In this document: piece after piece, positions 17,588 through 25,057 of the stretch
How positions within the stretch are numbered: the stretch's first letter is position 1
Layout of the letters: every line of letters begins with the position of its first letter
Assembly: GCF_944380985.1 (NCBI RefSeq)
Contig: NZ_CALWJJ010000011.1
Span: 1-52,974, forward strand
DNA from: an uncultured Agathobaculum sp.
Lineage (GTDB): Bacteria; Bacillota; Clostridia; Oscillospirales; Butyricicoccaceae
Direction of reading: 5' to 3'
DNA: 52,974 bases
Program-made: the position numbers and the translations under genes
The notes under the pieces: model-generated
Seen by the model: the letters and a program-made list of their open reading frames with translations, nothing else
Databases searched by the model: none
What the model was told of the DNA's origin: nothing

Positions 17588-17858
17588 ATGCCCGGTGCTG
17601 GCGTTCTTCCGCCTGCGCGCGATATTTCTCACGTGTAGCCATACCGCCGCGGATATGCCGCTCTTTCTTATTTGTGTGGAGCACTTGCTGCACGCCGGTA
17701 TACAGCACACTGTTGAGCTTTTTCAGCCGTGTGGTAATGTCCTTGTGCACCGTCGATTTGGATACGCCAAACCGCGCAGCAGCCTGCCGCACGGTTGCAT
17801 TTTGCTCGATGATATATTGCGCGAGTCGGATCGTCCGTTCTTCAGGTAACCCTTTCAC
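17586..17858 (-). CDS. spoIIID: Sporulation transcription factor SpoIIID
   Basis: This 90-residue DNA-binding protein acts in the mother cell after sigma-E and modulates sigma-E and sigma-K regulons. The helix-turn-helix reads TVRQAAARFGVSKSTVHKDI (about residues 22-41), nearly the family consensus, and the basic motif HIRGGMATREKY near the C-terminus is also typical. The start is GTG, preceded by a G-rich ribosome site. In Bacillus SpoIIID controls cotJ and skin excision genes, so it is a natural candidate regulator of the interrupted cotJ locus in this window (inference). Confidence 0.93.
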   Translation of the reverse strand: MKGLPEERTIRLAQYIIEQNATVRQAAARFGVSKSTVHKDITTRLKKLNSVLYTGVQQVLHTNKKERHIRGGMATREKYRAQAEERQHRA

Positions 17859-18008
17859 CGTCGTCCCCCCTGCCTGTTGGCGCTTTGACTACTCACAATC
17901 TATGCGCCGTTATTATCAGGTAGAACGCGGATTTTGTCGTAATTTCAGGACAGAAAATCGGATAATGACCGTATCGTCACTTTTATGGCAAAAAGAGATG
18001 CGCTGCTC

Positions 18009-18584
18009 TTATCGGAGCAGCGCATCCATGCCTTTTGTATGATATTCTACCAGTCGGTTGAGGTTGGTTCGTACCTCACGCGGCCGGACACGGTTTTTTA
18101 AAATCTGCACGGTTCCACTGAGCAGGTTCTGCGCCATGATCTGCGCGAGCAGCAAACTGTTATCCTCATCTTCCAGCAGCGGTGCAATTTTAGCGGCCAG
18201 CATATCGATCATGCTGGCGCGTAGTGCCTCATAGCGCGTGCCTTGCGACTGCTCCATAATCAGCAGCAGACCGTACTTTTCCGCCAACATCAGCGAGAGT
18301 ACCTCTTCGGTCAGCAGAACCTGATATTCTCGCTGGCCGGTGGCCGGGTCAAACCGCTTATCCCGCAGACGTATAATCAGCTTTCTCAGCCCCTCAGCAG
18401 CGCTGTCTGTCAGCTCATAAAACAATTCTTCCTTACTTTTAAAATAGTGATATAAATTGCTCTTGCTGATATTCACCTTATCTGCAATCATCTGGAGCGA
18501 GGTGCGAGCATAGCCGCGCTGCAAAAACAGATGTTGCGCTTCGGACAAAATCCGATGCCGAAGTTCATCTTTCAATACCTGCAC
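18009..18584 (-). CDS. TetR-family transcriptional regulator
   Basis: This roughly 191-residue regulator begins with a TetR DNA-binding domain: RILSEAQHLFLQRGY, the helix-turn-helix TSLQMIADKVNISKSNLYHYF (in two parts), then FKSKEELFYELTD. The remaining helical domain would bind an effector or form a dimer, and its ligand is unknown. GTG 18584 has AGGTGG 8 nt upstream; GTG 18596 in the same frame is the alternative. It has its own consensus promoter and lies downstream of the carboxyltransferase operon in the same direction, separated by a strong terminator. Confidence 0.85.
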   Translation of the reverse strand: MQVLKDELRHRILSEAQHLFLQRGYARTSLQMIADKVNISKSNLYHYFKSKEELFYELTDSAAEGLRKLIIRLRDKRFDPATGQREYQVLLTEEVLSLMLAEKYGLLLIMEQSQGTRYEALRASMIDMLAAKIAPLLEDEDNSLLLAQIMAQNLLSGTVQILKNRVRPREVRTNLNRLVEYHTKGMDALLR

Positions 18585-18614
18585 AATAAAGACCACCTGT
18601 TCATTTCTTTTTTT

Positions 18615-18642
18615 ATTATAACATTTTCACAGTTTTTGTCAA
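18615..18642 (-). promoter_or_regulatory. Consensus promoter of the TetR gene
   Basis: On the minus strand TTGACA (18642-18637) and TATAAT (18620-18615) are 16 bp apart, giving a start point just before the gene with almost no leader. Confidence 0.8.
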
Positions 18643-18699
18643 TCTATGCCCCGATAATTACGGTATAAAATTGCTTCTGTATATTTGTCTAAAAAATAC

Positions 18700-18729
18700 A
18701 AAAAGCTCCGGCAGATGCCGGAGCTTTTT
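18700..18729 (-). terminator. Terminator of the carboxyltransferase operon
   Basis: A perfect 13-bp inverted repeat AAAAAGCTCCGGC/GCCGGAGCTTTTT with loop AGAT is symmetrical and can act on both strands. Confidence 0.9.
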
Positions 18730-18777
18730 AATTTCACCTTTTCTTACGCGCCCAAAACCTTGCGGAAAAAGCCCTAT

Positions 18778-19158
18778 TTACATCGTGCAGAGCGCGCGGC
18801 CGGTCTCAACCGCCTCCCCTTTCTGCACGTTCACCGACAACACCGTGCCATCATGCGGTGCACAAATCTCGTTTTCCATCTTCATCGCTTCCAGGATGAA
18901 CAATACGTCACCCGCCTGTACGGTCTGCCCTGCCTGGCAGCGGATGTCAAGGATCGTGCCCGGCATTGGCGCAGACACCGCCTCGCCTGTCGGGGCTGCC
19001 GCCGGAGCAGCGGGCGCTGCCGCCGGAGCGGGCGCGGGCGCCGCAGGCATTGGGGCAGGAGCCGCCGCAGGCGCGTCGCCGGCCGGCACAGCGCTCACCG
19101 TGCCCTTGTCTACCTCTACTTCATACTGCTTGCCATTGAGTGTAACCATATATTTCAT
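18778..19158 (-). CDS. Biotin carboxyl carrier protein
   Basis: This 126-residue protein has a short N-terminal strand region, a flexible Ala/Pro linker (about residues 27-58) and a C-terminal biotinyl domain with biotinylation motif EAMKMEN, the lysine being the attachment site. It carries the carboxyl group between the carboxyltransferase and a partner. It overlaps the upstream gamma-like gene by 4 nt and is the last gene of the operon. The Ala/Pro linker is typical of carriers in sodium-pump decarboxylases and acyl-CoA carboxylases. Confidence 0.93.
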   Translation of the reverse strand: MKYMVTLNGKQYEVEVDKGTVSAVPAGDAPAAAPAPMPAAPAPAPAAAPAAPAAAPTGEAVSAPMPGTILDIRCQAGQTVQAGDVLFILEAMKMENEICAPHDGTVLSVNVQKGEAVETGRALCTM

Positions 19159-19529
19159 GATTGAGTTCCCCCTTCAACCGCCTTAATGGACCGGAATACG
19201 AGCTGATCGAGCGCAATGCCTGTCTCATGGCTGATGATCGCCATAACGCAAGCCGCCTCGGTATCGGTAATGCCCATGAGCACCGTCTGGGATGCGGCGG
19301 GCGGTGCGGCCATAGAGGGCGGCGCCGCATGTGCGGCATACGTTATCGGAGCTGGAGTGGATACCGGCGCAGAAGAAGCGACCGGATGCTGCTCCGCGCC
19401 CGTCATCGCGCGAGAGATGACAACGATGATCCCCCACAGTACAGCCAGCATAATGAATGCAATGACAAAGCCCAACAGCGCGACCAGCAGAGCGTCCAGC
19501 AGGCTGAGCGGATCCCGCACCATATTCAC
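19155..19529 (-). CDS. Sodium-pump decarboxylase gamma-like subunit (OadG family)
   Basis: This 124-residue protein has one N-terminal transmembrane helix ([21 protein letters not shown]), an Ala/Pro-rich linker and a C-terminal soluble patch [16 protein letters not shown]. This is the architecture of OadG subunits that hold the carboxyltransferase at the membrane beta subunit. It overlaps both neighbours by 4 nt, so the three subunits are translationally coupled. No beta subunit (OadB) is encoded in the window. Confidence 0.82.
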   Translation of the reverse strand: MNMVRDPLSLLDALLVALLGFVIAFIMLAVLWGIIVVISRAMTGAEQHPVASSAPVSTPAPITYAAHAAPPSMAAPPAASQTVLMGITDTEAACVMAIISHETGIALDQLVFRSIKAVEGGTQS

Positions 19530-20902
19530 CCGACCTCCTTAAATGTATAGTTTGCGGTGAATGTTTCCTTGCGTCGCTGGAAGTATGCCTCCGCTTGCTG
19601 CGGAAATGCGATATAGGATAACACATCTTCCTCGCTGCGTGCCAGACTGCCAAGGTGCGCCTTAGCCTGGTCGAATTCAGGCGCGAGCGTATCGGCAAAT
19701 CGGCCAGTCATCGGCGCTTCGCCGCCGAGAACTTTTTCCGCAAGCGCCGGATCGATCTTGCCCGGCGCCTTGCCGTATTCACCACGAATATAGCTTTTGA
19801 TTTCCTTGCCGATATTTTTATACCGCTCGCCGAGCAGCACATTGACCGTCGCCTGCACGCCGACCATCTGGCTAAGCGGGGTGACAAGCGGCGGATAGCC
19901 AAGATCAGCGCGCACGCGCGGGGTCTCGGCGAGTACCTCGTCGAGCCTATTAATTGCGTTTTGCGCCTTGAGCTGCGCCACCAGGTTGGACAGCATGCCG
20001 CCCGGAATCTGATAGAGCAGCGCGTCGGTCTTGGTGGACAGCACATACGGATCAAACGTGCCGTTTTCAGCAAACTTGTCCTTGATCGGCAGAAAGGAAT
20101 CGTTAACACGGCTCAAAGTGCGCGTGTCCACTCCACAGTCGTAGCCCATCTGGGTCAGTGCATAGACGAGCGACTCGGTCGCAGGCTGACTGGTGCCGCC
20201 CGAAAAGCATGAAGTCGCGCAGTCGATACCGGCTGCGCCGGCCTCCGCCGCTTTGAGATACGTCATATAGCCAAGGCCGGTGGTGGCGTGTGTGTGCACA
20301 TAGACCGGCAGAGCGATATGCTCACACAGCGCGGTGACAAGGTCATAGCACTCCTGCGGCGACATAATGCCCGCCATATCCTTAATGCACAGTGAGTTAC
20401 AGCCCATCTGCTCGATCTGCTTACCGAGTGAGACAAACATCTCTAGATTGTGGATCGGGCTGAGCGTATAGCAGATGCATCCCTGCGCATGGCCGCCCGC
20501 TTTCATACACTCGTCCACCGCAACCTCGATATTGCGCAGATCGTTGAGCGCGTCAAAAATGCGGATAATGTCCATGCCATTTTCCACGCTTTTGCGTACA
20601 AAGCGGCGCACGGTATCGTCTGAATAATGATGATAACCGAGTAGATTCTGCCCGCGCAGCAGCATTTGCAGCTTTGTGTGCTTCATGTGCGATTTGATCT
20701 TGCGTAGGCGCTCCCACGGGTCCTCATTCAGATAGCGCAGGCAGCTGTCAAAGGTCGCACCGCCCCAGCATTCAATTGAGTGGTAGCCCGCCTTGTCCAT
20801 TTCGTCCAAAGCTGCCTCAAAATCCTCAAACGGCATACGTGTTGCGATCAATGACTGCTGTGCATCACGCAGCACGGTTTCGGTGATGTGCATCTGTTTC
20901 AC
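19526..20902 (-). CDS. Carboxyltransferase subunit (oxaloacetate decarboxylase alpha / pyruvate carboxylase B type)
   Basis: This roughly 458-residue enzyme has a TIM-barrel carboxyltransferase domain with TVLRDAQQSL, CWGGATFD, the biotin-pocket CIKDMAG and the metal ligands in VHTHATTG. A conserved C-terminal domain follows without a fused biotinyl domain. It transfers CO2 between oxaloacetate/pyruvate (or another acyl donor) and biotin on the carrier encoded downstream. The GTG at 20902 follows AAAGGAGG; an in-frame ATG at 20941 has no ribosome site. Without OadB next to it, whether it works as a sodium pump or as a soluble pyruvate carboxylase is open. Confidence 0.88.
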   Translation of the reverse strand: MKQMHITETVLRDAQQSLIATRMPFEDFEAALDEMDKAGYHSIECWGGATFDSCLRYLNEDPWERLRKIKSHMKHTKLQMLLRGQNLLGYHHYSDDTVRRFVRKSVENGMDIIRIFDALNDLRNIEVAVDECMKAGGHAQGCICYTLSPIHNLEMFVSLGKQIEQMGCNSLCIKDMAGIMSPQECYDLVTALCEHIALPVYVHTHATTGLGYMTYLKAAEAGAAGIDCATSCFSGGTSQPATESLVYALTQMGYDCGVDTRTLSRVNDSFLPIKDKFAENGTFDPYVLSTKTDALLYQIPGGMLSNLVAQLKAQNAINRLDEVLAETPRVRADLGYPPLVTPLSQMVGVQATVNVLLGERYKNIGKEIKSYIRGEYGKAPGKIDPALAEKVLGGEAPMTGRFADTLAPEFDQAKAHLGSLARSEEDVLSYIAFPQQAEAYFQRRKETFTANYTFKEVG

Positions 20903-20974
20903 AATATGCCCTCCTTTGGCCGCAAAACGGGAGCAAATCATAAAACTATTCTACTCCCCCATTTTACTGAACCT

Positions 20975-21003
20975 ATCATAGCACGTTCTCCAGCTACACG
21001 CAA
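20975..21003 (-). promoter_or_regulatory. Promoter of the carboxyltransferase operon
   Basis: On the minus strand TTGCGT (21003-20998) and TATGAT (20980-20975) are separated by 17 bp, about 70 bp upstream of the GTG start. Confidence 0.55.
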
Positions 21004-21062
21004 TGCTTTCTTACTTCAAACTTTGCCCCTACATCTTTGGCAGTTTTTCACGGTCAAATTAA

Positions 21063-21091
21063 TTGACATTTGTATAAAAACACAGTAAAAT
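21063..21091 (+). promoter_or_regulatory. Promoter of tRNA-Arg
   Basis: TTGACA (21063-21068) and TAAAAT (21086-21091) are 17 bp apart, about 45 bp upstream of the tRNA. Confidence 0.75.
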
Positions 21092-21141
21092 AATATGCAG
21101 TGCCCGATCTCTTTTTACATCGGGTAGCAAAATTTCAGCAT

Positions 21142-21218
21142 GCCCTGGTAGCTCAGTAGGATAGAGCGGTCGCCTCCTAAGCGACAGGCCGCTGGTTCGA
21201 CTCCAGTCCAGGGTGCCA
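21142..21218 (+). tRNA. tRNA-Arg (anticodon CCU)
   Basis: The 77-nt cloverleaf has acceptor arms GCCCTGG/CCAGGGT (first pair G-U), a D-arm with GCTCAGTAGGATAGAGC, an anticodon stem GTCGC/GCGAC with loop CTCCTAA (anticodon CCT), a T-arm with GGTTCGACTCC and an encoded CCA. It reads AGG codons. It is a single-gene transcript followed at once by a long hairpin. Confidence 0.95.
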
Positions 21219-21261
21219 GAACAGCCGCTGTAAACCGTTTTATGGTTTACAGCGGCTGTTC
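21219..21261 (+). terminator. 18-bp perfect hairpin directly after tRNA-Arg
   Basis: GAACAGCCGCTGTAAACC (21219-21236) and its exact complement (21244-21261) flank GTTTTAT. No T-run follows, as at several other transcript ends in this window. Confidence 0.75.
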
Positions 21262-21519
21262 ACTGCTAATATGGAAACTTTTGCTGCACTACCAAAAGTA
21301 TTTTAATTTGGATTTCCGTCTACCAGTATCTTCCCCTGCTTTTCCAGTTGTCTTGCTATATCAGCTCGATTAGTTCACTCGCTTTCTCCCTTAATTTGCA
21401 GATTGCAAGCCTTAAAGACTGTAACGAGCATACCTGTACTTCTGTCATTTTCTGAGTCCATTTGTCACATGCCTTGTGGCCTTGCTCCAAATCGAAACAT
21501 CTACTGCGCACAACTTTCA
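21262..21519. other. Gene-free stretch
   Basis: I see no supported gene here. The open frames are short and lack ribosome sites. The region is probably decayed DNA continuous with the transporter pseudogene that follows. Confidence 0.5.
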
Positions 21520-21900
21520 AAATACCAACCTATCCAGCTTTCTTCGGATTTTCCGTATCTCCGAATATCTTTGTTCGGAAAGGAACAATCCTGCCGATGT
21601 TAAAACCATTCCGACGCCTGTGATCTACGTAAACAGTTCATGCAAAATCAAAACCGAGGCCACCAGGGTTATCGCAGGCACCAGATAGATATAAATGCTT
21701 GTCTTAACCGCACCTAACAATTTAACTGCAAAATACCATCTAACAAAAAGCAAAACACGGATGCACCCAGACCCAAAAAACAAAATATGCAGCAGATAAA
21801 TCGGGTTTGCAAACTAGGCCAAATCCCCAATCATCAAGTGTTCTGTCATCTGTCTTCGTACCAGTATGATTATCACTCAGGTTAAACAGAATAATATCGC
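21520..21900 (-). pseudogene. EamA/DMT-family transporter remnant
   Basis: Reading the minus strand gives a recognisable C-terminal half of a drug/metabolite (EamA) permease: LGAVKTSIYIYLVPAITLVA, then SVLILHELFT, a TAG stop, ITGVGMVL and TSAGLFLSEQRYSEIR. At least two in-frame stops and a degraded upstream part are visible, and the N-terminal half is missing. The gene is therefore dead. It is convergent with nothing and lies next to an intact DedA gene. Confidence 0.8.
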
Positions 21901-21964
21901 CCTTGCGGATGGCGCATTCCTGTTTTCTGCACGATAGGCATCGTTGCCCACTTCTACAAAGCCA

Positions 21965-22471
21965 TCACAGCATGGACAGAATCTTCTCACTGAAAAAATA
22001 GCCAAATGAGATAAGTGCCGTGTTCCACACCGTGATCCCCAGCGCCGACCATCCGATAAACCAGCGTACTGGCATGCGAATAAGCCCAGCCGGGATTGAG
22101 ACGATCGTGCGCAACACCGGAATGACGCGGCACAGTGCAAGCCCTCGGCCATGCTGCGCATCGATATATGTATTGCATCGCGTGACAAAGGAGCGAAACT
22201 TTTCGCTTTTGCCAAACAGCTTTTCCATAATCGGCTCGCCGCCCCAGTAGCAGACCGCGTAAATTGCCAGGCTGCCGCCAATACCGCAAAGCACGCTCAA
22301 TACGATCGTCAGCAACAAGGACAGCTCACTCTGTGCGATCAGCACGCCGATCGACGGCATGATTACCCCCGCCGGAAAGCCCGGAAGGTTCATATATTCG
22401 CAAAAAATGACCGCACAAACCAGGATCATCCCATATTGATGAAATAAATCAAAAAACTGGTCTGCCGCCAT
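21965..22471 (-). CDS. DedA-family membrane protein
   Basis: This 168-residue protein has four to five hydrophobic segments and the DedA/VTT-domain pattern: EYMNLPGFPAGVIMPSIG, GGSLAIYAVCYWGG, then the conserved re-entrant CRVIPVLRTIVSIPAGLIRM followed by WNTALISFGYF. DedA proteins are lipid scramblases or flippases supporting undecaprenyl-phosphate and phospholipid recycling. It is somewhat shorter than the typical 200 residues. The neighbouring genes give no operon context. Confidence 0.88.
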   Translation of the reverse strand: MAADQFFDLFHQYGMILVCAVIFCEYMNLPGFPAGVIMPSIGVLIAQSELSLLLTIVLSVLCGIGGSLAIYAVCYWGGEPIMEKLFGKSEKFRSFVTRCNTYIDAQHGRGLALCRVIPVLRTIVSIPAGLIRMPVRWFIGWSALGITVWNTALISFGYFFSEKILSML

Positions 22472-22567
22472 TATACAATACTCCCTTAAACTTCTTTTTT
22501 CTTAGTATAACAAGCGATTTGCTACATGGCAAGTAATTCCGCGTGCAATTTTCAATCTGTTTACAAG

Positions 22568-22592
22568 CAAGGGCCGCCCATGGCAGCCCTTT
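22568..22592 (+). terminator. Terminator-like hairpin with T-run
   Basis: AGGGC-C-GCC and GGC-A-GCCCT pair around CAT with one mismatch and are followed by TTTTTC. No plus-strand gene is visible upstream, so it could end an antisense or non-coding transcript. Confidence 0.45.
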
Positions 22593-22633
22593 TTCTCTCT
22601 ATCCCGATTGTAAAGCTTATACCGCATGCGCTT

Positions 22634-22894
22634 TTACAGGCAGACGACCGCCGCCCACACCACACTTGTTACCAGCACGCCGGCAGCAAACACTAACGCG
22701 AGGCTCCAGCGTGTCGGCCCGCTGCGGCTGCGTGCAGCTGGGCCGGTCAGGTAACTGTTAGCAATACGGCACGCCTCGCGAACGACGTCGCGACGTGGCG
22801 TCTCATAATCCCGCACCAGGAAAATCGCCTGTTCAAAGATGCCACACTCATCCGGCCGGACGACAACTACTCGTCGGCTTACACCCTTTACCAT
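22634..22894 (-). CDS. Small protein with C-terminal membrane anchor
   Basis: This 86-residue protein has a basic, conserved-looking N-terminus (MVKGVSRRVVVVRPDECGIFE, then QAIFLVRDYE) and one C-terminal transmembrane helix (about residues 66-84). I recognise the N-terminal pattern from short uncharacterised clostridial proteins but know no function. It starts from an ATG preceded by an AAAGGGAGGG ribosome site. Confidence 0.65.
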   Translation of the reverse strand: MVKGVSRRVVVVRPDECGIFEQAIFLVRDYETPRRDVVREACRIANSYLTGPAARSRSGPTRWSLALVFAAGVLVTSVVWAAVVCL

Positions 22895-23029
22895 GCTGCA
22901 ATTCCCTCCCTTTTACAGAAGTATTGCCTAAAATTGAAAATATAAACCATATTTGACAAACTTGAGCTGTCCTAGCGCCGCGCGGTACCCCCAATAGCAT
23001 ATTTGTGTGCTGCTCCTTTTATATGCAAA

Positions 23030-23065
23030 AAGCCGCACCCACGTTTTAGCGCGCGGGGGCGGCTT
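23030..23065 (-). terminator. Terminator of the cotJ operon
   Basis: AAGCCGC-rich arms at 23030-23043 and 23052-23065 pair imperfectly. On the minus strand the hairpin is followed by TTTGC, about 90 bp after the cotJC stop. It would end the reconstituted cotJABC transcript. Confidence 0.6.
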
Positions 23066-23153
23066 GTAATTGATATATATTCGTATTCGGCAGCGGCTCT
23101 GCCGCAGGCAGATGACGGTTCTCACATTGCGTTGCGAGCCGTTCTTAACCCGT

Positions 23154-23831
23154 TCATAATGTTTCGTCTTTTTTCTTGTCCTTTGCAGCGGTCATTCGCG
23201 CATTGTTACCCGCGTTGCCGTTCATCTCCGGCCTTTCCATCGGCCGCATGTCGATCGCTGGGTTAAAAGCGTAGTAGTTTTTCGCATCCAAATTATCCTG
23301 AACGATGCGCAGCGCATCGCCGAAACGCTGGAAATGCACGATCTCGCGCGCCCGCAGGAACTTGATCGGCTCTCGCACGTCCGGGTTGTCAATCAGCCGC
23401 AGCAGGTTGTCATAGGTGGTGCGGGCCTTTTGCTCAGCCGCCATATCCTCAAACAGGTCAGTGATCGGGTCGCCCTTTGACTGGAACGTCATCGCGCTCC
23501 ACGGCGTGCCCGAGGCAAATTGCGGGTAGATGCCGGTCGTATGATCGACAAAATAGGCTTCAAAACCGCCCTCTTTGATCTGCTCGGGCGTCAGGTTGCG
23601 GGTGAGCTGATAGACGATCGCCGAAATCATCTCCATATGCGCCAGCTCCTCTGTGCCGATATCCGTCAGGATTGCCTTGCATTCTTTGTAAGGCATGGCA
23701 TAGCGCTGGTTAAGATAGCGCATGGAGGCTCCAAGCTCGCCATCTGGCCCTTCTAATTTCTCAAACATATATTTTAATAGCCCGAGGATTAACTCCCTGG
23801 CTCTTCCCGTGTCCAACTTGAACGCTGTCAT
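23154..23831 (-). pseudogene. cotJC: cotJC 3' part fused to an element-encoded N-terminus
   Basis: From the junction at 23746-23750 downward this is the manganese-catalase-like body of spore-coat protein CotJC: DGELGASMRYLNQRYAMPYK, TDIGTEELAHMEM with metal-ligand glutamates and histidine, and RAREIVHFQRFGDALR. The true N-terminus is absent here and lies at 39419-39532. In the integrated state the frame instead starts at ATG 23831 inside the element, giving MTAFKLDTGRARELILGLL and KYMFEKLEG before the CotJC sequence. Joining 5' and 3' parts at the shared core gives a continuous protein of about 228 residues. The C-terminus continues past the catalase core with an Asn/Lys-rich tail. Confidence 0.93.
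23746..23750. other. attL core of the cotJC element
   Basis: Plus strand reads CATCT-GGCCC-TTCTA: CotJC 3' part on the left, element on the right. The core encodes Gly-Pro on the minus strand (GGG CCA). Confidence 0.88.
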
Positions 23832-23937
23832 TTTACGGCCGCTGCCAGCTTTTTGAACAGGTCGTCGCCGTAGCGGTACTTGAGCAAATACTCCATCGTC
23901 TGCTCTTCCAGACCGCAGACAATCCGCTTGGCACCAG
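23828..23937 (-). pseudogene. Second amidase 3'-end fragment
   Basis: On the minus strand this piece reads GLEEQTMEYLLKYRYGDDLF followed by KKLAAAVK and a stop, closely matching the C-terminus of the amidase at 25058 (GLEEQTMTYLLKYQYGDELV). Only about 35 codons remain. Its stop overlaps the ATG at 23831 (ATGA), so the hybrid CotJC frame lies where the gene after the amidase would start. Confidence 0.75.
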
Positions 23938-23939
23938 TA

Positions 23940-24000
23940 CAGCGGCATTGAAAACAAAAAATTAGACGAGATTCTTCGCATCATGAACGAGAAAGGCTAG
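23940..24000 (+). pseudogene. C-terminal stump of a gene preceding the ImmA-like gene
   Basis: The plus strand reads WHQYSGIENKKLDEILRIMN, EKG, stop, with the GTG of the ImmA/IrrE-like gene directly following. Phage repressor (XRE)-ImmA pairs are commonly coupled this way, so this is probably the end of a repressor gene whose remainder was deleted against the amidase fragment. Identification is tentative. Confidence 0.45.
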
Positions 24001-24686
24001 GTGTTGCATATCGTGCATAAGGGTCTCCGAAAAAGTGACGTTTCCAATCAAGAGAAAATTTATCACTTCAATCACAACCATGTTGCGTACCCTATTTCTG
24101 GAAGAGAATCAATCATGCTTCACATCGTAGGTTTTCTGGATAAACGGTTCGCTAAATTGGGCTTTGACCCTGCGTTCAATCTTGAAGTTGTTGCAGACGA
24201 AGAATTGCCAGGCAGGTTCGGCGAAACAGTTCCGTCCGAGCATGTAATACGCATACGAGAGACAATTTACTTAAAGGCGTTGGCTGGCGATGGTTTCGCG
24301 CGTCAAGTCATGGCGCACGAGTTATGGCACTACCTATGGCACAACTCTCTATGGCACAACTCTCTATGGCACAACTCTGAAACCGTTTCATATGGATATG
24401 TTGACGACTCGTTTCATATCCCTGACGAAATAAACCCCGAAAAACAGGCAGATGCATTTGCTGCTGAGCTTCTCGCTCCATCTGATACGGTTCGCGGGAA
24501 GAAAATCCATTAACATACCAAATTTACGGTGTTACCAAGAGAACAGCAGCCGTACAGAAACAAATCGGCGAGCGCGCAGCAGCGCGTCGCAAATCTACAA
24601 AGCAAATTGCTTCTAAAAAGCAATACAATTCGCACACAAAGAAAAAACGGTCAGGCCGTCAACCTAACCGTCGTCGCCGGAAATAA
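24001..24686 (+). pseudogene. ImmA/IrrE-like metallopeptidase, 3' part frameshifted
   Basis: The open part (24001-24513, 170 residues) is an IrrE/ImmA (DUF955) zinc peptidase of the kind that cleaves phage or ICE repressors. It shows HELWH as HExxH and later EKQADAFAAELLAPSD with the third ligand region. Directly after HELWHY the unit LWHNS is repeated three times (perfect 15-bp repeats, 24334-24378). After residue 170 the frame stops, while another frame continues IYGVTKRTAAVQKQIGERA and a very basic tail to TAA 24684-24686, resembling the usual C-terminus. A frameshift, probably with a small deletion, has therefore broken the gene. The GTG start follows GAGAAAGG. Confidence 0.72.
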
Positions 24687-24814
24687 TTATCCTCTGTGCG
24701 CCAAAAAATATTTCCGACCTATTATGATTTGCATGTTTATAATAGCACATTCTGCAGCGCTACGCAAAGATAATTTTTATAAAGATAATTTTTATATAGA
24801 TTTATCCTGAAAGG

Positions 24815-24967
24815 ATGCGCCGTCGTATATGGGTATTTTCTCGATACATCGCTAAAAATGGGCGACGCATCTATCCCAAGAACTCCAAGTTCTTCCGTTT
24901 TTGGGTAGATGACGAGTTCGAAGACACGTCTGATGAGCAGCTTAGCTTATTTGACGATGACGATTAA
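24815..24967 (+). CDS. 50-residue basic/acidic small protein
   Basis: The frame encodes a protein with a basic first half (MRRRIWVFSRYIAKNGRRIY), an aromatic centre KFFRFWVDD and an acidic tail ending LFDDDD. TGAAAGG precedes the ATG, and a T-rich terminator follows 44 bp after the stop, supporting a real gene. It resembles short phage proteins with a YI.KNG.RIYPKN pattern but has no assigned function. Its place next to attL makes it one candidate for an integrase-directionality factor, which is speculation. Confidence 0.55.
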   Translation: MRRRIWVFSRYIAKNGRRIYPKNSKFFRFWVDDEFEDTSDEQLSLFDDDD

Positions 24968-25010
24968 TTAACAGCCTAAGGTGTACAGTCGGAGTATTTC
25001 CTTTACACAG

Positions 25011-25039
25011 ACTCCCCGGTTTTGTGCCGGGGAGTTTTT
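25011..25039 (+). terminator. Terminator of the ImmA/50-residue transcript
   Basis: ACTCCCCGG (25011-25019) and CCGGGGAGT (25027-25035) form a perfect 9-bp stem, followed by TTTTG. It also separates the convergent amidase gene. Confidence 0.85.
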
Positions 25040-25057
25040 GTAATTTATTTTCTCTTT

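Noticed and set aside
21403..21603. 66-codon plus-strand frame before DedA
   Set aside because: No ribosome site, and it is opposite the recognisable EamA remnant.
23832..23984. N-terminal extension of the CotJC-like frame back to 23984
   Set aside because: The extension is an out-of-frame reading of an amidase fragment; ATG 23831 is where the coupled start lies.
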